64,000 bases of DNA from Trichomonas vaginalis G3 (lineage: Eukaryota > Parabasalia > Trichomonadida > Trichomonadidae), in assembly GCF_026262505.1 (NCBI RefSeq), contig NC_067203.1, positions 17,000,392 through 17,064,391 on the forward strand. The letters run 5' to 3'. The notes beneath the pieces are model-generated. The model did not search any database, was not told where the DNA came from, and saw only the letters and a list, made by a program, of their open reading frames with translations. The position numbers were made by a program, and so were the translations under genes. Positions 7,205 to 17,364 of the stretch are shown in pieces (the first letter of the stretch is position 1; every line of letters begins with the position of its first letter).

Positions 7205-9565
7205 ATGCTTCAGGGCATTGTTAGCGCAGGAGCTCCTGGGCAAGACAGGCTTGGACGGAAAGGTGATGGAATGCAACCAGCACTTGTCAACATTGATTAT
7301 AACCACATAGTTTCATGCGGTGTCGGCTGGCGGCATAATGTTGTTGTATATGAGAATGGACGAGCATATGGATGGGGCTGTAATGATGAAAAGCAACTTG
7401 GAAACTTACCATCTGAAGTACCTGTTCCTATGTTTATGTCTTCTTTTAAAGATTTTCATGTTACATGGGTGCATTGTGGTGATAGAATTACAGTTATTCT
7501 AACAGATACAGGCGAAGCATATGCCATAGGCTCAATGTATGGTGAAAATCCAGTTCGTTTACAGTCTTCTCAGCCATTTGTTTTTTGCACTTGCAGTCTT
7601 GGCGCAGTTTACGCACTTGATTGCAATGGTGACATTTTTTCATGCACAACACAAACAGGCAAAGGTGTTGTCAGCCATTTACCTGAACCTGTTTGCGATA
7701 TCGCCGTCGGAAGTACTTTTTGCCTTGCAGTTACTGTATCCGGCATTGCTTATGCAAAAGGAAACGATGCAGCTTGTGGCTGCGGATCATCATCTCCTTC
7801 TGATGCTTTTCAACCAATTTCATCATTAATCGGCATTAAAATCTCACGCGTCGTCGCTTACGGATCACACTCCATTGCAATAGCAAGGGATGGCAGAGTA
7901 TTTGTTTGCGGTACCACATCTGATGGAAGAATTGGAGTTCCTGACGCTAGTTCTCCAATTTCTTCTTTTCAACAACTAAAAACATTCAACGGTGAAAAAA
8001 TCATCGATGCAGACTGCGGAGATGCACATTCGATATTTCTTACAAAGGATGGACACGCTTATGCATGCGGAGTTTCTACAGATGGAAGAACTTTGTGTGG
8101 AAGACAAGATTCGTTCTTGGAACCGGTGAAAGCTGATTTATCTGGTGTTACTTACATCAGATGTGGCTGCTTCCACAGTATTGCCTTCGTAAATATGCCG
8201 GCGCCAGTTCATCCTGGATTATTATTTTTCGGATTACTTGTGGGAAGCGTCAGATCCCCTCATTGCGTTAAATTATCACGAGAAATTACAGCAGACGTCT
8301 CACCACGTTCTGTTTCGATGTACGGATTCTTAATTGGAGATACAGTTACAATTGATGACCAATCGACTGGAATTGTACTCGGTGTTGTAGGAGATAAAAT
8401 TTGTTGCAGCGTCGACGGAGAATTAAAAACTTTCAAGAAAAGAATCATCAAATTTCAAAAAAGATCAACAGATCCACTCAAAACAGTTAAAACTAGCTCA
8501 GGAATGGAAATACTTATCGATACGAAAGAGGAATTATGCCTCTCTTTCGGCCTTTTACCGGGAGATGTAGTATCTCATCCAGTTCTTGGCCGTGGAGTGG
8601 TCGAAGGTTTTTCACGAGGCACAATTTGGTTCACATTCGACTCACATCAAGGTTGTGTCCGTGCAAAGTCTCTTGGCTTAGCAGGAATTTTCTCATCTCT
8701 CAAATTAATCGAAAGTCGCCGTAAATTTGTCAATGTTGAATGCAGCGATGGTATTACATATCCAGCAGAGATTACGCGTACATACACAGTTTTGACTCCA
8801 GACTCATCTGTCGGAACAGTTATTGGAACAATCGGAATTTACCTTTGCGTAGAAGACTGCGAAACCAAGAAAAAGTCTCTTTTCCTCAAATCCAAATGCG
8901 TTGAGACACTTCGCAATGAATCTTTTGAACAAAACGACGTAGTTCTTACTGAAAAAGGAATTTCATTCATTGTCAACGTATTTAAGGGGAAGGTTCAGGT
9001 TCACCCCCTCACAAATATTCTTAAAAATCTCCCCTCAATTTTAATTGAGAACGATAAAGTATCGTTAATTGCAAGGGTTATTGGACAAGGTGAAATGACC
9101 GTAGATGGCCACAAGATAGACATAAGTGTAGAGTCATCCAGGAAGCTGAACTCCATCGCAATACCAGGAGACATTTTCGCAACAGAAGATGATGGTTTCG
9201 TTACAATTTTAGGTGTCGAAAATAATAAAATTGTTTTCAGAAATCAAAAAGGTGACATCAGGGAATTTAAAAACGGCTCTTTAGTTTCAAGGAACGTTTC
9301 AAAGTGCAAGAGGGTATTTACAATACCAAGGACAGGTGCAATTGAACTTTCCATATATACAAGAGACTTTAGAGGCTTGATTTTCGTTCCTGGAGATGAA
9401 TTTACTTTTGATTCAAAGAATTTCGTCGCTCTCGGTACTCGTGATGGATACTTATGGGCAAATGAAGTCGGAACTGGCGTAATGAAATGCTTCCAACCAC
9501 AGGTTTTGCAAAAAGCAGAATTATTCGCAAAACCAACAAAGAACATTGACATCTTTTTTCACTAA
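7205..9565 (+). CDS. RCC1-repeat protein with a C-terminal run of SH3/KOW-like beta modules
   Basis: 786 residues from the ATG at 7205. The frame is open from an ATG at 7061, but those 48 residues are low-complexity and overlap the promoter area of the divergent AP-3 gene, so they were not included. Residues about 30-330 hold seven RCC1-type blades: GWRHNVVVYENGRAYGWG, CGDRITVILTDTGEAYAIG, GSHSIAIARDGRVFVCG, CGDAHSIFLTKDGHAYACG and others. RCC1 propellers commonly act as exchange factors or scaffolds. Residues about 375-770 contain at least six modules opening GDxV or NDxV and continuing with G-x-V/I strands (GDTVTIDDQSTGIVLGVVG; GDVVSHPVLGRGVVEG; NDKVSLIARVIGQG; GDIFATEDDGFVTILGVE; GDEFTFDSKNFVALGTRDG), which look like tandem small beta-barrels. 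No catalytic domain is seen. Confidence 0.8.
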   Translation: MLQGIVSAGAPGQDRLGRKGDGMQPALVNIDYNHIVSCGVGWRHNVVVYENGRAYGWGCNDEKQLGNLPSEVPVPMFMSSFKDFHVTWVHCGDRITVILTDTGEAYAIGSMYGENPVRLQSSQPFVFCTCSLGAVYALDCNGDIFSCTTQTGKGVVSHLPEPVCDIAVGSTFCLAVTVSGIAYAKGNDAACGCGSSSPSDAFQPISSLIGIKISRVVAYGSHSIAIARDGRVFVCGTTSDGRIGVPDASSPISSFQQLKTFNGEKIIDADCGDAHSIFLTKDGHAYACGVSTDGRTLCGRQDSFLEPVKADLSGVTYIRCGCFHSIAFVNMPAPVHPGLLFFGLLVGSVRSPHCVKLSREITADVSPRSVSMYGFLIGDTVTIDDQSTGIVLGVVGDKICCSVDGELKTFKKRIIKFQKRSTDPLKTVKTSSGMEILIDTKEELCLSFGLLPGDVVSHPVLGRGVVEGFSRGTIWFTFDSHQGCVRAKSLGLAGIFSSLKLIESRRKFVNVECSDGITYPAEITRTYTVLTPDSSVGTVIGTIGIYLCVEDCETKKKSLFLKSKCVETLRNESFEQNDVVLTEKGISFIVNVFKGKVQVHPLTNILKNLPSILIENDKVSLIARVIGQGEMTVDGHKIDISVESSRKLNSIAIPGDIFATEDDGFVTILGVENNKIVFRNQKGDIREFKNGSLVSRNVSKCKRVFTIPRTGAIELSIYTRDFRGLIFVPGDEFTFDSKNFVALGTRDGYLWANEVGTGVMKCFQPQVLQKAELFAKPTKNIDIFFH

Positions 9566-9801
9566 CTAGGAATTTCTATTGATTGTATTATATGTGTTTA
9601 TATATTTGTTATTTTAGATCAATTTGTTTATAAATTTTTTTGTTTGCTTATGTTAACATAAATAAACTTATTTTTCGAAGAATCAGCATAATTAATCATA
9701 TAGCAACACAAAAACATTTAAATTTGATAAAAAATTATTTTGTGTTTAGAGATGAGGAGCCATTTCATAAAGAGATTAAAGTAATCTAGAAAATATCAGA
9801 T

Positions 9802-10859
9802 AAGGGTTTCGTTTTGCGAAAAAAACGTACAATACGCAATTTCGCTAAAAAAACATTTAGCTAGCAATTTCGACCTTTGACTCCACTCAAGACGTCACTT
9901 TTTTAATTTTGCGGTATCATATTTTTGGAAAATCTTTATGAATATTATATAAAAAGTCTCTTTAATATCTATATTTCATATTTTTATCGATTTTTAAAGT
10001 TTTTGCGAAAAGTATTCAATTATTTTTGCTATTTGGTCGGGTAAATGTCAGATTTGCGACATTTTCTGATATGATATTCAGATTCTACGTTGATAATAAT
10101 GCTTATAGAACCCTCTTGCTATTGTGTCAAAATTGCGAAACCGATAGCAAAAATATCTCGCAATATCAAAATTGAGATATTGAGTGAATTATGCATTATA
10201 GAGATTAAAAATCTGATTTGTGAAAACATCTCATCAGTTTCTAGCTAATTCAAAAATCTTTACTATCTTATTTGATTAAAATGAAAAGGGAATAGTTTCA
10301 TTATGCTTTAAATGACAGCCTTATAATATAATCATAGTTTTCGCTCAATATGCAGCATTTTTTTTTCGAAATCTATGGTCAATATCCTAAATACTGATTG
10401 CTTTGCATTCATATCTCTTACATTTTCTATACCCACATCACTATTCATTGCTATTCCTATCTTTTTCATTTTTGTTTGTTTCTCATAATTTCTCAAAAAA
10501 CATGATAACTTGATATTTGTAAATATCATACTTTATAACGTAAATAAGAACTTGACCTATTAAGAAAAGCAGTAATGAAAAGAAAATCTGAAATTCATAA
10601 AAATTACAAGTTTCTGATGACAATTAGCTTAATTAAACCAGGTACAAGATTATATAATTGTATTTTCTATCCAATTATCCATATAATATCTTATCCAGAA
10701 AAAATAACTTGATCAATACCAAATGATTTTTTAACTAGTAAATAAAGTATTTTCTTTACACACACATTGTATATCATAGTTTTTTTTTTTTTTGGTTTCG
10801 CAAAACATCCAAAAACAAATATGCTATAAAAGTGACAATTTTAGCAAAACGAAACCCTT
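9802..10859. mobile_element. MULE-like non-autonomous DNA transposon (1,058 bp)
   Basis: The ends are inverted: the left reads AAGGGTTTCGTTTTGC at 9802-9817 and the right end is its exact reverse complement at 10844-10859. Flanking 9-bp direct repeats ATATCAGAT lie at 9793-9801 and 10860-10868, the target-site duplication size of Mutator-like elements, a group known in Trichomonas. After 16 bp the two termini diverge. No transposase frame exists inside (the 65-codon frame at 10332-10529 is random-looking), so this is a deletion derivative or MITE. A further GGTTTCGCAAAAC lies inside near the right end at about 10793. The perfect target duplication suggests a fairly recent insertion. It sits in the spacer 5' of the CK2-beta gene. 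Confidence 0.85.
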
Positions 10860-11046
10860 ATATCAGATTCAAATGGAGTAATTTAGTCAACAAATTTGAG
10901 TTTTTAAAAAAATTGAACACTAAAAATGATAAAACGAATCATATTTCTCAGTAAAAATTAAAGATCATTTAATGAGCATTTTAATTCATAAATAAAAATC
11001 GATCATATTGCAAACTTTACAATAACATCTTGCCATTTTTTTTTCA

Positions 11047-11730
11047 ATGTATGTGTATGAGGATTTTATATGTGAAACCCCCAACGAGGATACAGTAACT
11101 ACGTATAGTTCTGAAAAGCAATCAGTGTATAATTGGGTGAAGAAATACTGCGAAAACAATCCTTGGTTGATCTCAGTAAATCAAGCTTATATCAATGACG
11201 GTTTTAATTTATACGGATTAAGCGAAATTATTAACAATTACAGTGCAGCTCTTAATGTTATAAAAGATAAGCCTCCAAAAAGCGGAACAGAAAATATTGA
11301 TGAAATCAACAAAGATGCAATCGATCTTTATCACTTAATTCATCAGCGATTCCTATTGACTATCGGAAGTGTCCAACAGATGCAAGAAAAGTATAACGCT
11401 TGCGTATATGGACAATGCCCAAGAGTTAATTGCCATCATTCACGCTTATTACCAATCGGAATATCTCCAAAATGTAATTATTCAACAGTTAAATTATACT
11501 GCTTCTCTTGCAACGATGTTTACGATGCCCCATCTAATATCAAGTACGATGGAGCTGCTTTCGGACCATACTTCCCACAATTCTTTAAACAGGCATGCAC
11601 ATTTAACTCTAATAAGACTACAAATAAAAATTCAGAGCTTACATACATGGGTATTCCACTAGAATCTAACGATTACATGAATAGAGCTGCTTACATTCAT
11701 GGAAATCTTGATCAAGAGGTGAAAAACTAA
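11047..11730 (+). CDS. CSNK2B: Casein kinase 2 regulatory (beta) subunit
   Basis: 227 residues. The CK2-beta landmarks appear in order: the N-terminal VYNWVKKYCENNPWLISVN (animal WISWFCGLRGNEFFCEVD region), AIDLYHLIHQRFLLTIGSVQQM (LYGLIHARYILTNRGIxxM), then the zinc-binding dimerisation domain GQCPRVNCHHSRLLPIGISP...VKLYCFSCNDVY with CPxxxC and CxxC pairs, then the DGAAFGPYFPQFF motif. The dimer of this subunit holds two catalytic alpha chains in the tetrameric kinase. The acidic loop of animal CK2-beta is replaced by KPPKSGTENIDEI. Length is typical. The start ATG is directly preceded by CCATTTTTTTTTCA. The MULE-like element ends about 190 bp upstream. Confidence 0.9.
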   Translation: MYVYEDFICETPNEDTVTTYSSEKQSVYNWVKKYCENNPWLISVNQAYINDGFNLYGLSEIINNYSAALNVIKDKPPKSGTENIDEINKDAIDLYHLIHQRFLLTIGSVQQMQEKYNACVYGQCPRVNCHHSRLLPIGISPKCNYSTVKLYCFSCNDVYDAPSNIKYDGAAFGPYFPQFFKQACTFNSNKTTNKNSELTYMGIPLESNDYMNRAAYIHGNLDQEVKN

Positions 11731-11907
11731 ACATTGTTGTTCGAATTTCTCAAATATAATATTTTATATTTATGTTAAATTAAAAATACGTTTAAAATAC
11801 ATATACCGTTCTTTTTCTATCATATTTTACGATGTATGATAACTAAAATATATAAAATTGAAAATTCCAATCAAAAAAACGTTGTGTAACAAAAAGTTTT
11901 ATTCAAA

Positions 11908-12699
11908 TTAAAGTCTCTGTGATCTTCTAAGGGCATCAGACATGTCAAACTTTATTGATGTTTCAGCTGATGTTCTTGATGAAGGGAAATCGAATTCAAG
12001 CTTGTGGAACATTCTCTGTTCATCTTCCATGTTTCTTGCAGTTCCTAATCTAACTGAAGAAGCAGAAAGTTTTGTATCTAAATTCTTCATTTCCTTATCG
12101 TACTGTGATTGGATCATTGCAAGTGCCTCTTGTTCCTTCTTATCGAGAGCTTCAAGTTCCTCTGCATTCTTCTGTTCTGCTTGTTGAATAATTTGGTCAT
12201 ATTTTTGTTTAAGACTTGCTTGCCTTTCAGCCATTGTTTGCTCCTTGATTTGTGTTGCCTGAGCATAAAGCCTTTTAGCTTCGGCGTAATCGCTCGCTTG
12301 GGCACGCTTTTTGGCTTCTGAAATTAAATTCTCTGTCTGAACAACGATTCTTGTTGATTCTAATTCCAAATCGTTGGCATATTTTGTAGCCAATTGAGCA
12401 AGATAGTTTGCATGAGCTTCTTGAAGGAATCTACGCCTCTTTTGGAACTTGCCGTGAATTTCAAAAGCTCTAGTCTTAAATGTATTGTGAATCTCATTTG
12501 ACTCTGTTCTGATATTCTCTTTTTCGATATTATACTTAGAATGGTTAAGATCAACTACAAGCTGATCATTATGGGCTTCTCTTTCCTGTATAATATCATT
12601 AATTCTCTTTTCAAGAACTTCAGCCTGGTCAAAGTCGCAGTTCTCAATTAAGCGGAGACGCTCTTTACGAAGAGATTGTATCTGGCGAAGAGTGCTCAT
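11908..12699 (-). CDS. Coiled-coil protein, function unknown
   Basis: 263 residues if translation starts at MSTLRQIQSL (12699); an in-frame ATG five codons upstream is also possible. It is almost entirely helical and highly charged (Glu, Gln, Lys, Arg), with heptad patterns from the N-terminus to about residue 215, for example RINDIIQEREAHNDQLVVDL and AEQKNAEELEALDKKEQEAL. The N-terminal FDQAEVLEKRIN and the internal YAEAKRLYAQATQIKEQTM resemble motifs of trichomonad coiled-coil families. The last 50 residues (SSRTSAETSIKFDMSDALRRSQRL) are Ser/Arg-rich and probably disordered. It could be cytoskeletal; nothing in the sequence proves that. Confidence 0.75.
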   Translation of the reverse strand: MSTLRQIQSLRKERLRLIENCDFDQAEVLEKRINDIIQEREAHNDQLVVDLNHSKYNIEKENIRTESNEIHNTFKTRAFEIHGKFQKRRRFLQEAHANYLAQLATKYANDLELESTRIVVQTENLISEAKKRAQASDYAEAKRLYAQATQIKEQTMAERQASLKQKYDQIIQQAEQKNAEELEALDKKEQEALAMIQSQYDKEMKNLDTKLSASSVRLGTARNMEDEQRMFHKLEFDFPSSRTSAETSIKFDMSDALRRSQRL

Positions 12700-13277
12700 T
12701 ACAAATAAAATCATTCAATTCAAATTTTTGCAATCGTATAAATCATAACACGTTAATCAATATTTAATCATAAAAATTGCATGTTCATACTGAAATTCAA
12801 TTTTTTGAGAACTAAATAATCGAGGCTAAACGTACATTACATAAAATCATTTCCCTTCAATTGAATACAGCGACCATCAAAGAAATGTAAAAAAGAACCA
12901 AATTGCGGAAATGCTTTTGCATATAAGTTCATACAATTTGAGCACATCGGATAAATTCGTTTGTTAACTTATTACTCACTTTGAGCAAACATCTTCGGGT
13001 TGTGATTCCAGTAAACAAATCATAATGCTACTAAGTTTAGATTATAACATATCTAGCAGCTATTATCGTTAAAAAGTATCTTTTTATCTCGGAAAATAAT
13101 CTGTAGGCCAAAGAATAATAAAAACAAGTTCATCAACATTGAAATCCTACTCATTATGATATAAGCGTTAATGATGAATCATTTCAGGCAAAAGAAACTG
13201 AAAATAAAAAATTGATTTTTTTTTAATAATACAAACATAGTTTAATTAACATATTATTTTTCATTGAATAGCTTTGT
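12700..13277. other. Spacer, nothing recognised
   Basis: AT-rich spacer between two minus-strand genes, carrying the promoter of the coiled-coil gene and the 3' flank of the ARM-like gene. No clear initiator, repeat or open frame. Confidence 0.4.
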
Positions 13278-14693
13278 TTAAGCTGTGAGTATATGTTTAA
13301 TGATTTCAAAACTTTCCCCTGGTTCATTTTCAACGTCTTCTAGTAAATTTAGCCAATCAGGCACATGTTCATCATCTAGTAATAATTTACCTATTCCATG
13401 CTCTTCTAAAGAATAATATACAGCCATAAATACATTTGCTATTTTCTGATTTGAATTGAGATCATCAATTTCTATAAGTTCCATTGTTGCATTCAAAAGT
13501 CCGCTTGACAGAACTGTATAACATAAATCAAAGCTTCCATTAATAACAGCATTGAGAGAATTAATATAAGTTTGTTTTGCCTTTAAAATCAAATCAGGAA
13601 GAGCTGAAGAAATGACAGTAAATATATCTGTTATGCTCTCATCTAAACATTTCAAAAAAACTAAGCGATTAAGGAAAACAAAAAATAATTTGATATAATT
13701 TGATTGATACTCTGAAGATTTTGATGCAATATCAACAAATATGTCATGAAAATTAAAAAGAGCGTATACTTGCATGAAAAATTTTGGTGTTTCGAAATAT
13801 AAAATTAAATTTGATAAACAATAGCAACAATAACTATCACATTCTTCCGATCTTTCATGCATATCAATTAGGAACTGGACAAAGCGAAATAGCATGTCTT
13901 CGTTCCCGTCATAACCTGAAATCAATAAAATTCTTGAAAAAATCTTTAAAAGAGATACATCAGTTGTTTGGACATTTTCAATGTTTTGATCATCATCAAA
14001 TACAATAATATTTGCTATTTTTAAGAAAGATTGAATGAAATTTGCTGAAAATCCTTTTAATTCGTTTTCAAGTCCAATATTTGATAGATTTAAGCGTGCA
14101 AATATAGTTTCTATAGTCTGAACAATCATGTTATGATTTAAATAATTTGGACAATAGCTAAATAAGTCAAATAATTGCAAAATTGATTTTGATTTGACAA
14201 AATCTTCAAGAATTTTGATATCTGAATCGTGAAGTATATTGAATATGATAGAAAGTTCTGTTGTATACAAATCTTCTGGGGTATTTTCAAAAGTGGCAAT
14301 GAAAAAATCAACAATTTCGTGTTCATATAAAGAGGTTGAATATATTGTAGTGGTTGATGTTAAAATATCTATGAATGCAAGAGTTAATCCGAACTCATCT
14401 TGATTTTTTGTTTCAAAAGCAAAATTCAGAATTAATTTAATAATTTCGAAAAAGTTTATATTATTAAGCTCATCAACAATATCAATATCCTTTTCAAATC
14501 TATAGCTGCATAGCTGATCTAGTGTTTGAAATAATTCATTTTCTCTATTTGCAATATCTTCATAACAATCAGTTATATTTTTAGCCATAATTATAAAATC
14601 ACCACCTGAAAGACAAGGAATGTCTTCTTTATCATTATTTGCATCTAATATTTTTGGATCTTGAAGGTTTTCATCTGAAATTTTGTAGTCCAT
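13278..14693 (-). CDS. ARM-like helical-repeat protein, family with N-terminal MDYK
   Basis: 471 residues from MDYKISDENL. An ATG seven codons upstream is in frame, but the paralog at 25924-27228 begins MDYKFKEDDT, so the inner start is preferred. After an acidic leader (about 1-35) the chain is a run of amphipathic helix pairs (LDQLCSYRFEKDIDIVDEL, FFEIIKLILNFAFETKNQDE, FGLTLAFIDILTSTTTIYS, FIATFENTPEDLYTTEL), resembling Armadillo/HEAT repeats of about 40 residues. It ends in an acidic LNLLEDVENEPGESFEIIKH segment. It belongs with the genes at 25924-27228 and 31633-33834 in what seems a lineage-expanded family. The molecular role is unknown; such solenoids usually bind proteins. Confidence 0.75.
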   Translation of the reverse strand: MDYKISDENLQDPKILDANNDKEDIPCLSGGDFIIMAKNITDCYEDIANRENELFQTLDQLCSYRFEKDIDIVDELNNINFFEIIKLILNFAFETKNQDEFGLTLAFIDILTSTTTIYSTSLYEHEIVDFFIATFENTPEDLYTTELSIIFNILHDSDIKILEDFVKSKSILQLFDLFSYCPNYLNHNMIVQTIETIFARLNLSNIGLENELKGFSANFIQSFLKIANIIVFDDDQNIENVQTTDVSLLKIFSRILLISGYDGNEDMLFRFVQFLIDMHERSEECDSYCCYCLSNLILYFETPKFFMQVYALFNFHDIFVDIASKSSEYQSNYIKLFFVFLNRLVFLKCLDESITDIFTVISSALPDLILKAKQTYINSLNAVINGSFDLCYTVLSSGLLNATMELIEIDDLNSNQKIANVFMAVYYSLEEHGIGKLLLDDEHVPDWLNLLEDVENEPGESFEIIKHILTA

Positions 14694-15120
14694 AAAAATG
14701 TCACTTTTCCCCATAAGATGGATAATTTTCTTTCTATCATGTTCTCAGTTTTTATTGGAATATCCCAAGAAGGGAACCTGTTAAAAACTCATATATAATA
14801 AGGTGTTGTTATCGCTTTAGGGCTGGATTGAATTCTTTAATCTTTAAAAATGAACACAAATTACACTTTTTTTTTGAAAAAGGATTGATAACATAATGGC
14901 ATAATGCTTAACTATATTATCCTTTATAATTGCACCATTAATGATCCAGAGATATTCATTCCAGAAAACATTAAACTTGAAATCATATCATTTTGCATGT
15001 AAACCTTTCAGTTCACTCAAATTTTGACAGACAGATATAGAGAATATGATCTCAAGTTTGATAGGTTAATTGGCAAGTTTGTAGAATATAGTTTTGTTTT
15101 TTAATTTATATCACTCACAT

Positions 15121-15337
15121 TAGGAGTTCACTTAGCACTTTCTGACGCGATCATAATTAATCAATATATCTTTATTTTAATTGCAGGAAAGCATAGCAGC
15201 CATATTAGGTACTATATGATAATTTATGATTACTTTTTCGCGACCAAAAATATTAACTTCTGACCTTCGAAAATTAAGAAATAAAGCTTGGGTGTCAAAA
15301 AAATTGAGAGAATGTCAGAAAATGGTAAGAAAACAAT
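15121..15337. mobile_element. Degraded copy of the 0.21-kb MITE family
   Basis: The left end (GTTCACTTAGCACTTTCTGAC after TAGGA) matches the termini of the two copies at 60904-61331. The interior shares TCAATATATCTTTATTTTAA, GGTACTAT...GATTTA-like and TTACTTTTTCGCGA segments with the copy at 61119-61331 read in reverse. The right part keeps GTGTCAAAAAAATTGAGAGA and ATGTCAGAAAATGGTAAG, after which the terminal bases are lost. Ends are less well conserved than in the other copies, so this is the oldest of the three. It lies just downstream of the LRR gene's stop codon. Confidence 0.75.
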
Positions 15338-15375
15338 TGTAATTACAAAACATTTTTAATATTAAATAATATTGA

Positions 15376-17364
15376 TTATGTTAGATCTAAATAAGCTTCA
15401 TCAGATGAAGATGTGAGATTATCACGTCCATCATCGATCGATTCTGTTGATTCTTCGCCGTCTTCTTCGTAATCATCAGAATAATCATGATCCTTAGGGA
15501 ATACTTCTTGTTCAGCGAAATATCCGTAAATAACATTCATCCATTCATCTCCGGCTAATGTTCCTCTTCTACTATGCTTTGGAAGATGGAAGTGCTCTTT
15601 TAGTTTAGCAGCAACAGATGGATGTGTCTTGAGAGTAAGCTTTGATACATCACGTTCTGGGAACCAAATATAGAAATGTTTGTCATCTGAAAAGAAATCA
15701 CCAAATTTACGGAGTTCAGCAATATCAGTGAAATTATTATCATCTAATGAGATACATCTGAGATATTCAAACTTGCTGATTATATTTCCAAGTGATTCGA
15801 GGTTCTTTGAACCAATATTATTATGAGCAATATTAACAAAGTCAATTTTAGATGTTGTTAATATTGTCATGATTTCAAGAGCATGATCTTTCATTTGGTA
15901 CTTATCTGTTCCATGCAAATCGAAATATTTGCAATGGAATTTTGAAAGATAAGCAGCACAAGATGATAAATCAATTCCTGCCAAGGAAATAAAGTTTAAT
16001 TCGCCTTTTGTCATGAATTCCATGATCTTGTTTGAAATATAGTTCTGAGACCAATTAATTGAATCAATATGTTCAGGATCAGCCTTTTTAATAAGCTGGT
16101 CGAACTGATGCCACTCGCTTTCTTCCATTTTAGTGTTTGCCATTTCTAAAGTGCACCATCCTGGAGCAGTTTTAACTTTCGAAATTAATTTAAATAAATT
16201 TGAAGCTGTCCAGTTCATATCATTAATACTGAGCTTGAATGGTTCACTGGAAATTGTAAATTTATCATCTAATTCTTCGTCAGTTTTGTTTCCAGATAAA
16301 TCTAGGGAATAAAGACCAAGACGGAGTAAGCGCTTAATTAAGGGTGCGATTTGAAGACCAAGACCAGCAAGTGTAATATACTTAAGCCTTTCAATTTTGG
16401 AGATTAATTCGAGAGGCTGTTCGAAATTCATTTTTACGAAGCCTATACCTTCGATTTTAGAACGGCTTCTAATAGAGGACATTAGGTCTAAGAACTTTTC
16501 TTCTTCCAACCCGAGACTGCAGTGATTAAAAATTAATTTTTGTAATTTGTTTTGAGAAAATGTTGAATAAAGGATAGAAACAGTTGAGTAGAAAAATGAA
16601 ATGTCTTTGAATTCAATTACTTCGACGGTATCGTTTGGTTTTTCCGAAATCTTGAGTGCCCATCTTCTGAAGCCTTCTTCAGGGAAAACAGGAAGGGATA
16701 TCGTGATCCATCTGCAGTATTTGTTGTCATCCCAGAACTTTACTAAAGATTCCCATGCAGATTGTACATCAATTCGAGGAATGATCAAATGAGTAATGTA
16801 AGGGAGAGTTTTGATGGCAAATAAAACGCCTCCAAGGTAATTCCAAAGCCCAATTATATGACCCACATCAAATTCTTGTCTTCCTTCAGCAAGGTATTCA
16901 ATTAACTGGTCAATGATGGCTTGCCTTGGGAAATTACCTTTGGAAACTTCTTTTGCGAGAAAACGATTTAACGGAGTTGGTACTGAATTTGAAGGAAAAC
17001 TTGCCCTACTAATGAATGGAACCTCTTCATGATAGAAGATTGAGAAAACTTGAAAAGCACATATTTCAGCTATCATCTGAGCTTCAGGACCGAGAACTGT
17101 ATAAACATTATCGGAAAATTTGATTCTAAAACCTTTCGAATTCTTCTTCATTTCTTTAACATTATAGAAGTAGCATACTGATTGGTACTTAATACTTTCA
17201 CCAATTTTTCTAAATAGATAAAAAGAATATGGCGTAATTACCACTAAAACAGGTTTTTCAATTCCTTTTCGGTTTCTTTTAACTGTCCATGTCATTAAGG
17301 CAGGAACTTCTTTTTTCCGATCCACAGTTTTGTCAATCTCACTGAGGATATCAGATGAAAACAT
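15376..17364 (-). CDS. Leucine-rich-repeat protein with N-terminal PH-like segment (CARMIL-like layout)
   Basis: 662 residues. Residues about 15-115 (ALMTWTVKRNRKGIEKPVLV, SFYLFRKIGESIKYQSVCYF, FRIKFSDNVYTVLG) alternate like a PH-type barrel. From about 160 to 590 there are irregular leucine-rich repeats of the long ribonuclease-inhibitor type: LQKLIFNHCSLGLEEEKFLD, GLYSLDLSGNKTDEELDD, IDFVNIAHNNIGSKNLESLG and LRCISLDDNNFTDIAEL. The C-terminus is strongly acidic (DYSDDYEEDGEESTESIDDG). PH plus long LRR is the arrangement of CARMIL actin-capping regulators, but the capping-protein-binding segment is not visible, so only an LRR scaffold is claimed. The ATG at 17364 follows an AT-rich TCAATTTTATTTT element. 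Confidence 0.75.
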   Translation of the reverse strand: MFSSDILSEIDKTVDRKKEVPALMTWTVKRNRKGIEKPVLVVITPYSFYLFRKIGESIKYQSVCYFYNVKEMKKNSKGFRIKFSDNVYTVLGPEAQMIAEICAFQVFSIFYHEEVPFISRASFPSNSVPTPLNRFLAKEVSKGNFPRQAIIDQLIEYLAEGRQEFDVGHIIGLWNYLGGVLFAIKTLPYITHLIIPRIDVQSAWESLVKFWDDNKYCRWITISLPVFPEEGFRRWALKISEKPNDTVEVIEFKDISFFYSTVSILYSTFSQNKLQKLIFNHCSLGLEEEKFLDLMSSIRSRSKIEGIGFVKMNFEQPLELISKIERLKYITLAGLGLQIAPLIKRLLRLGLYSLDLSGNKTDEELDDKFTISSEPFKLSINDMNWTASNLFKLISKVKTAPGWCTLEMANTKMEESEWHQFDQLIKKADPEHIDSINWSQNYISNKIMEFMTKGELNFISLAGIDLSSCAAYLSKFHCKYFDLHGTDKYQMKDHALEIMTILTTSKIDFVNIAHNNIGSKNLESLGNIISKFEYLRCISLDDNNFTDIAELRKFGDFFSDDKHFYIWFPERDVSKLTLKTHPSVAAKLKEHFHLPKHSRRGTLAGDEWMNVIYGYFAEQEVFPKDHDYSDDYEEDGEESTESIDDGRDNLTSSSDEAYLDLT

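Noticed and set aside
10332-10529. 65-codon frame inside the MULE-like element
   Set aside because: No transposase motif (no DDE or zinc-binding pattern); composition is that of random AT-rich DNA.
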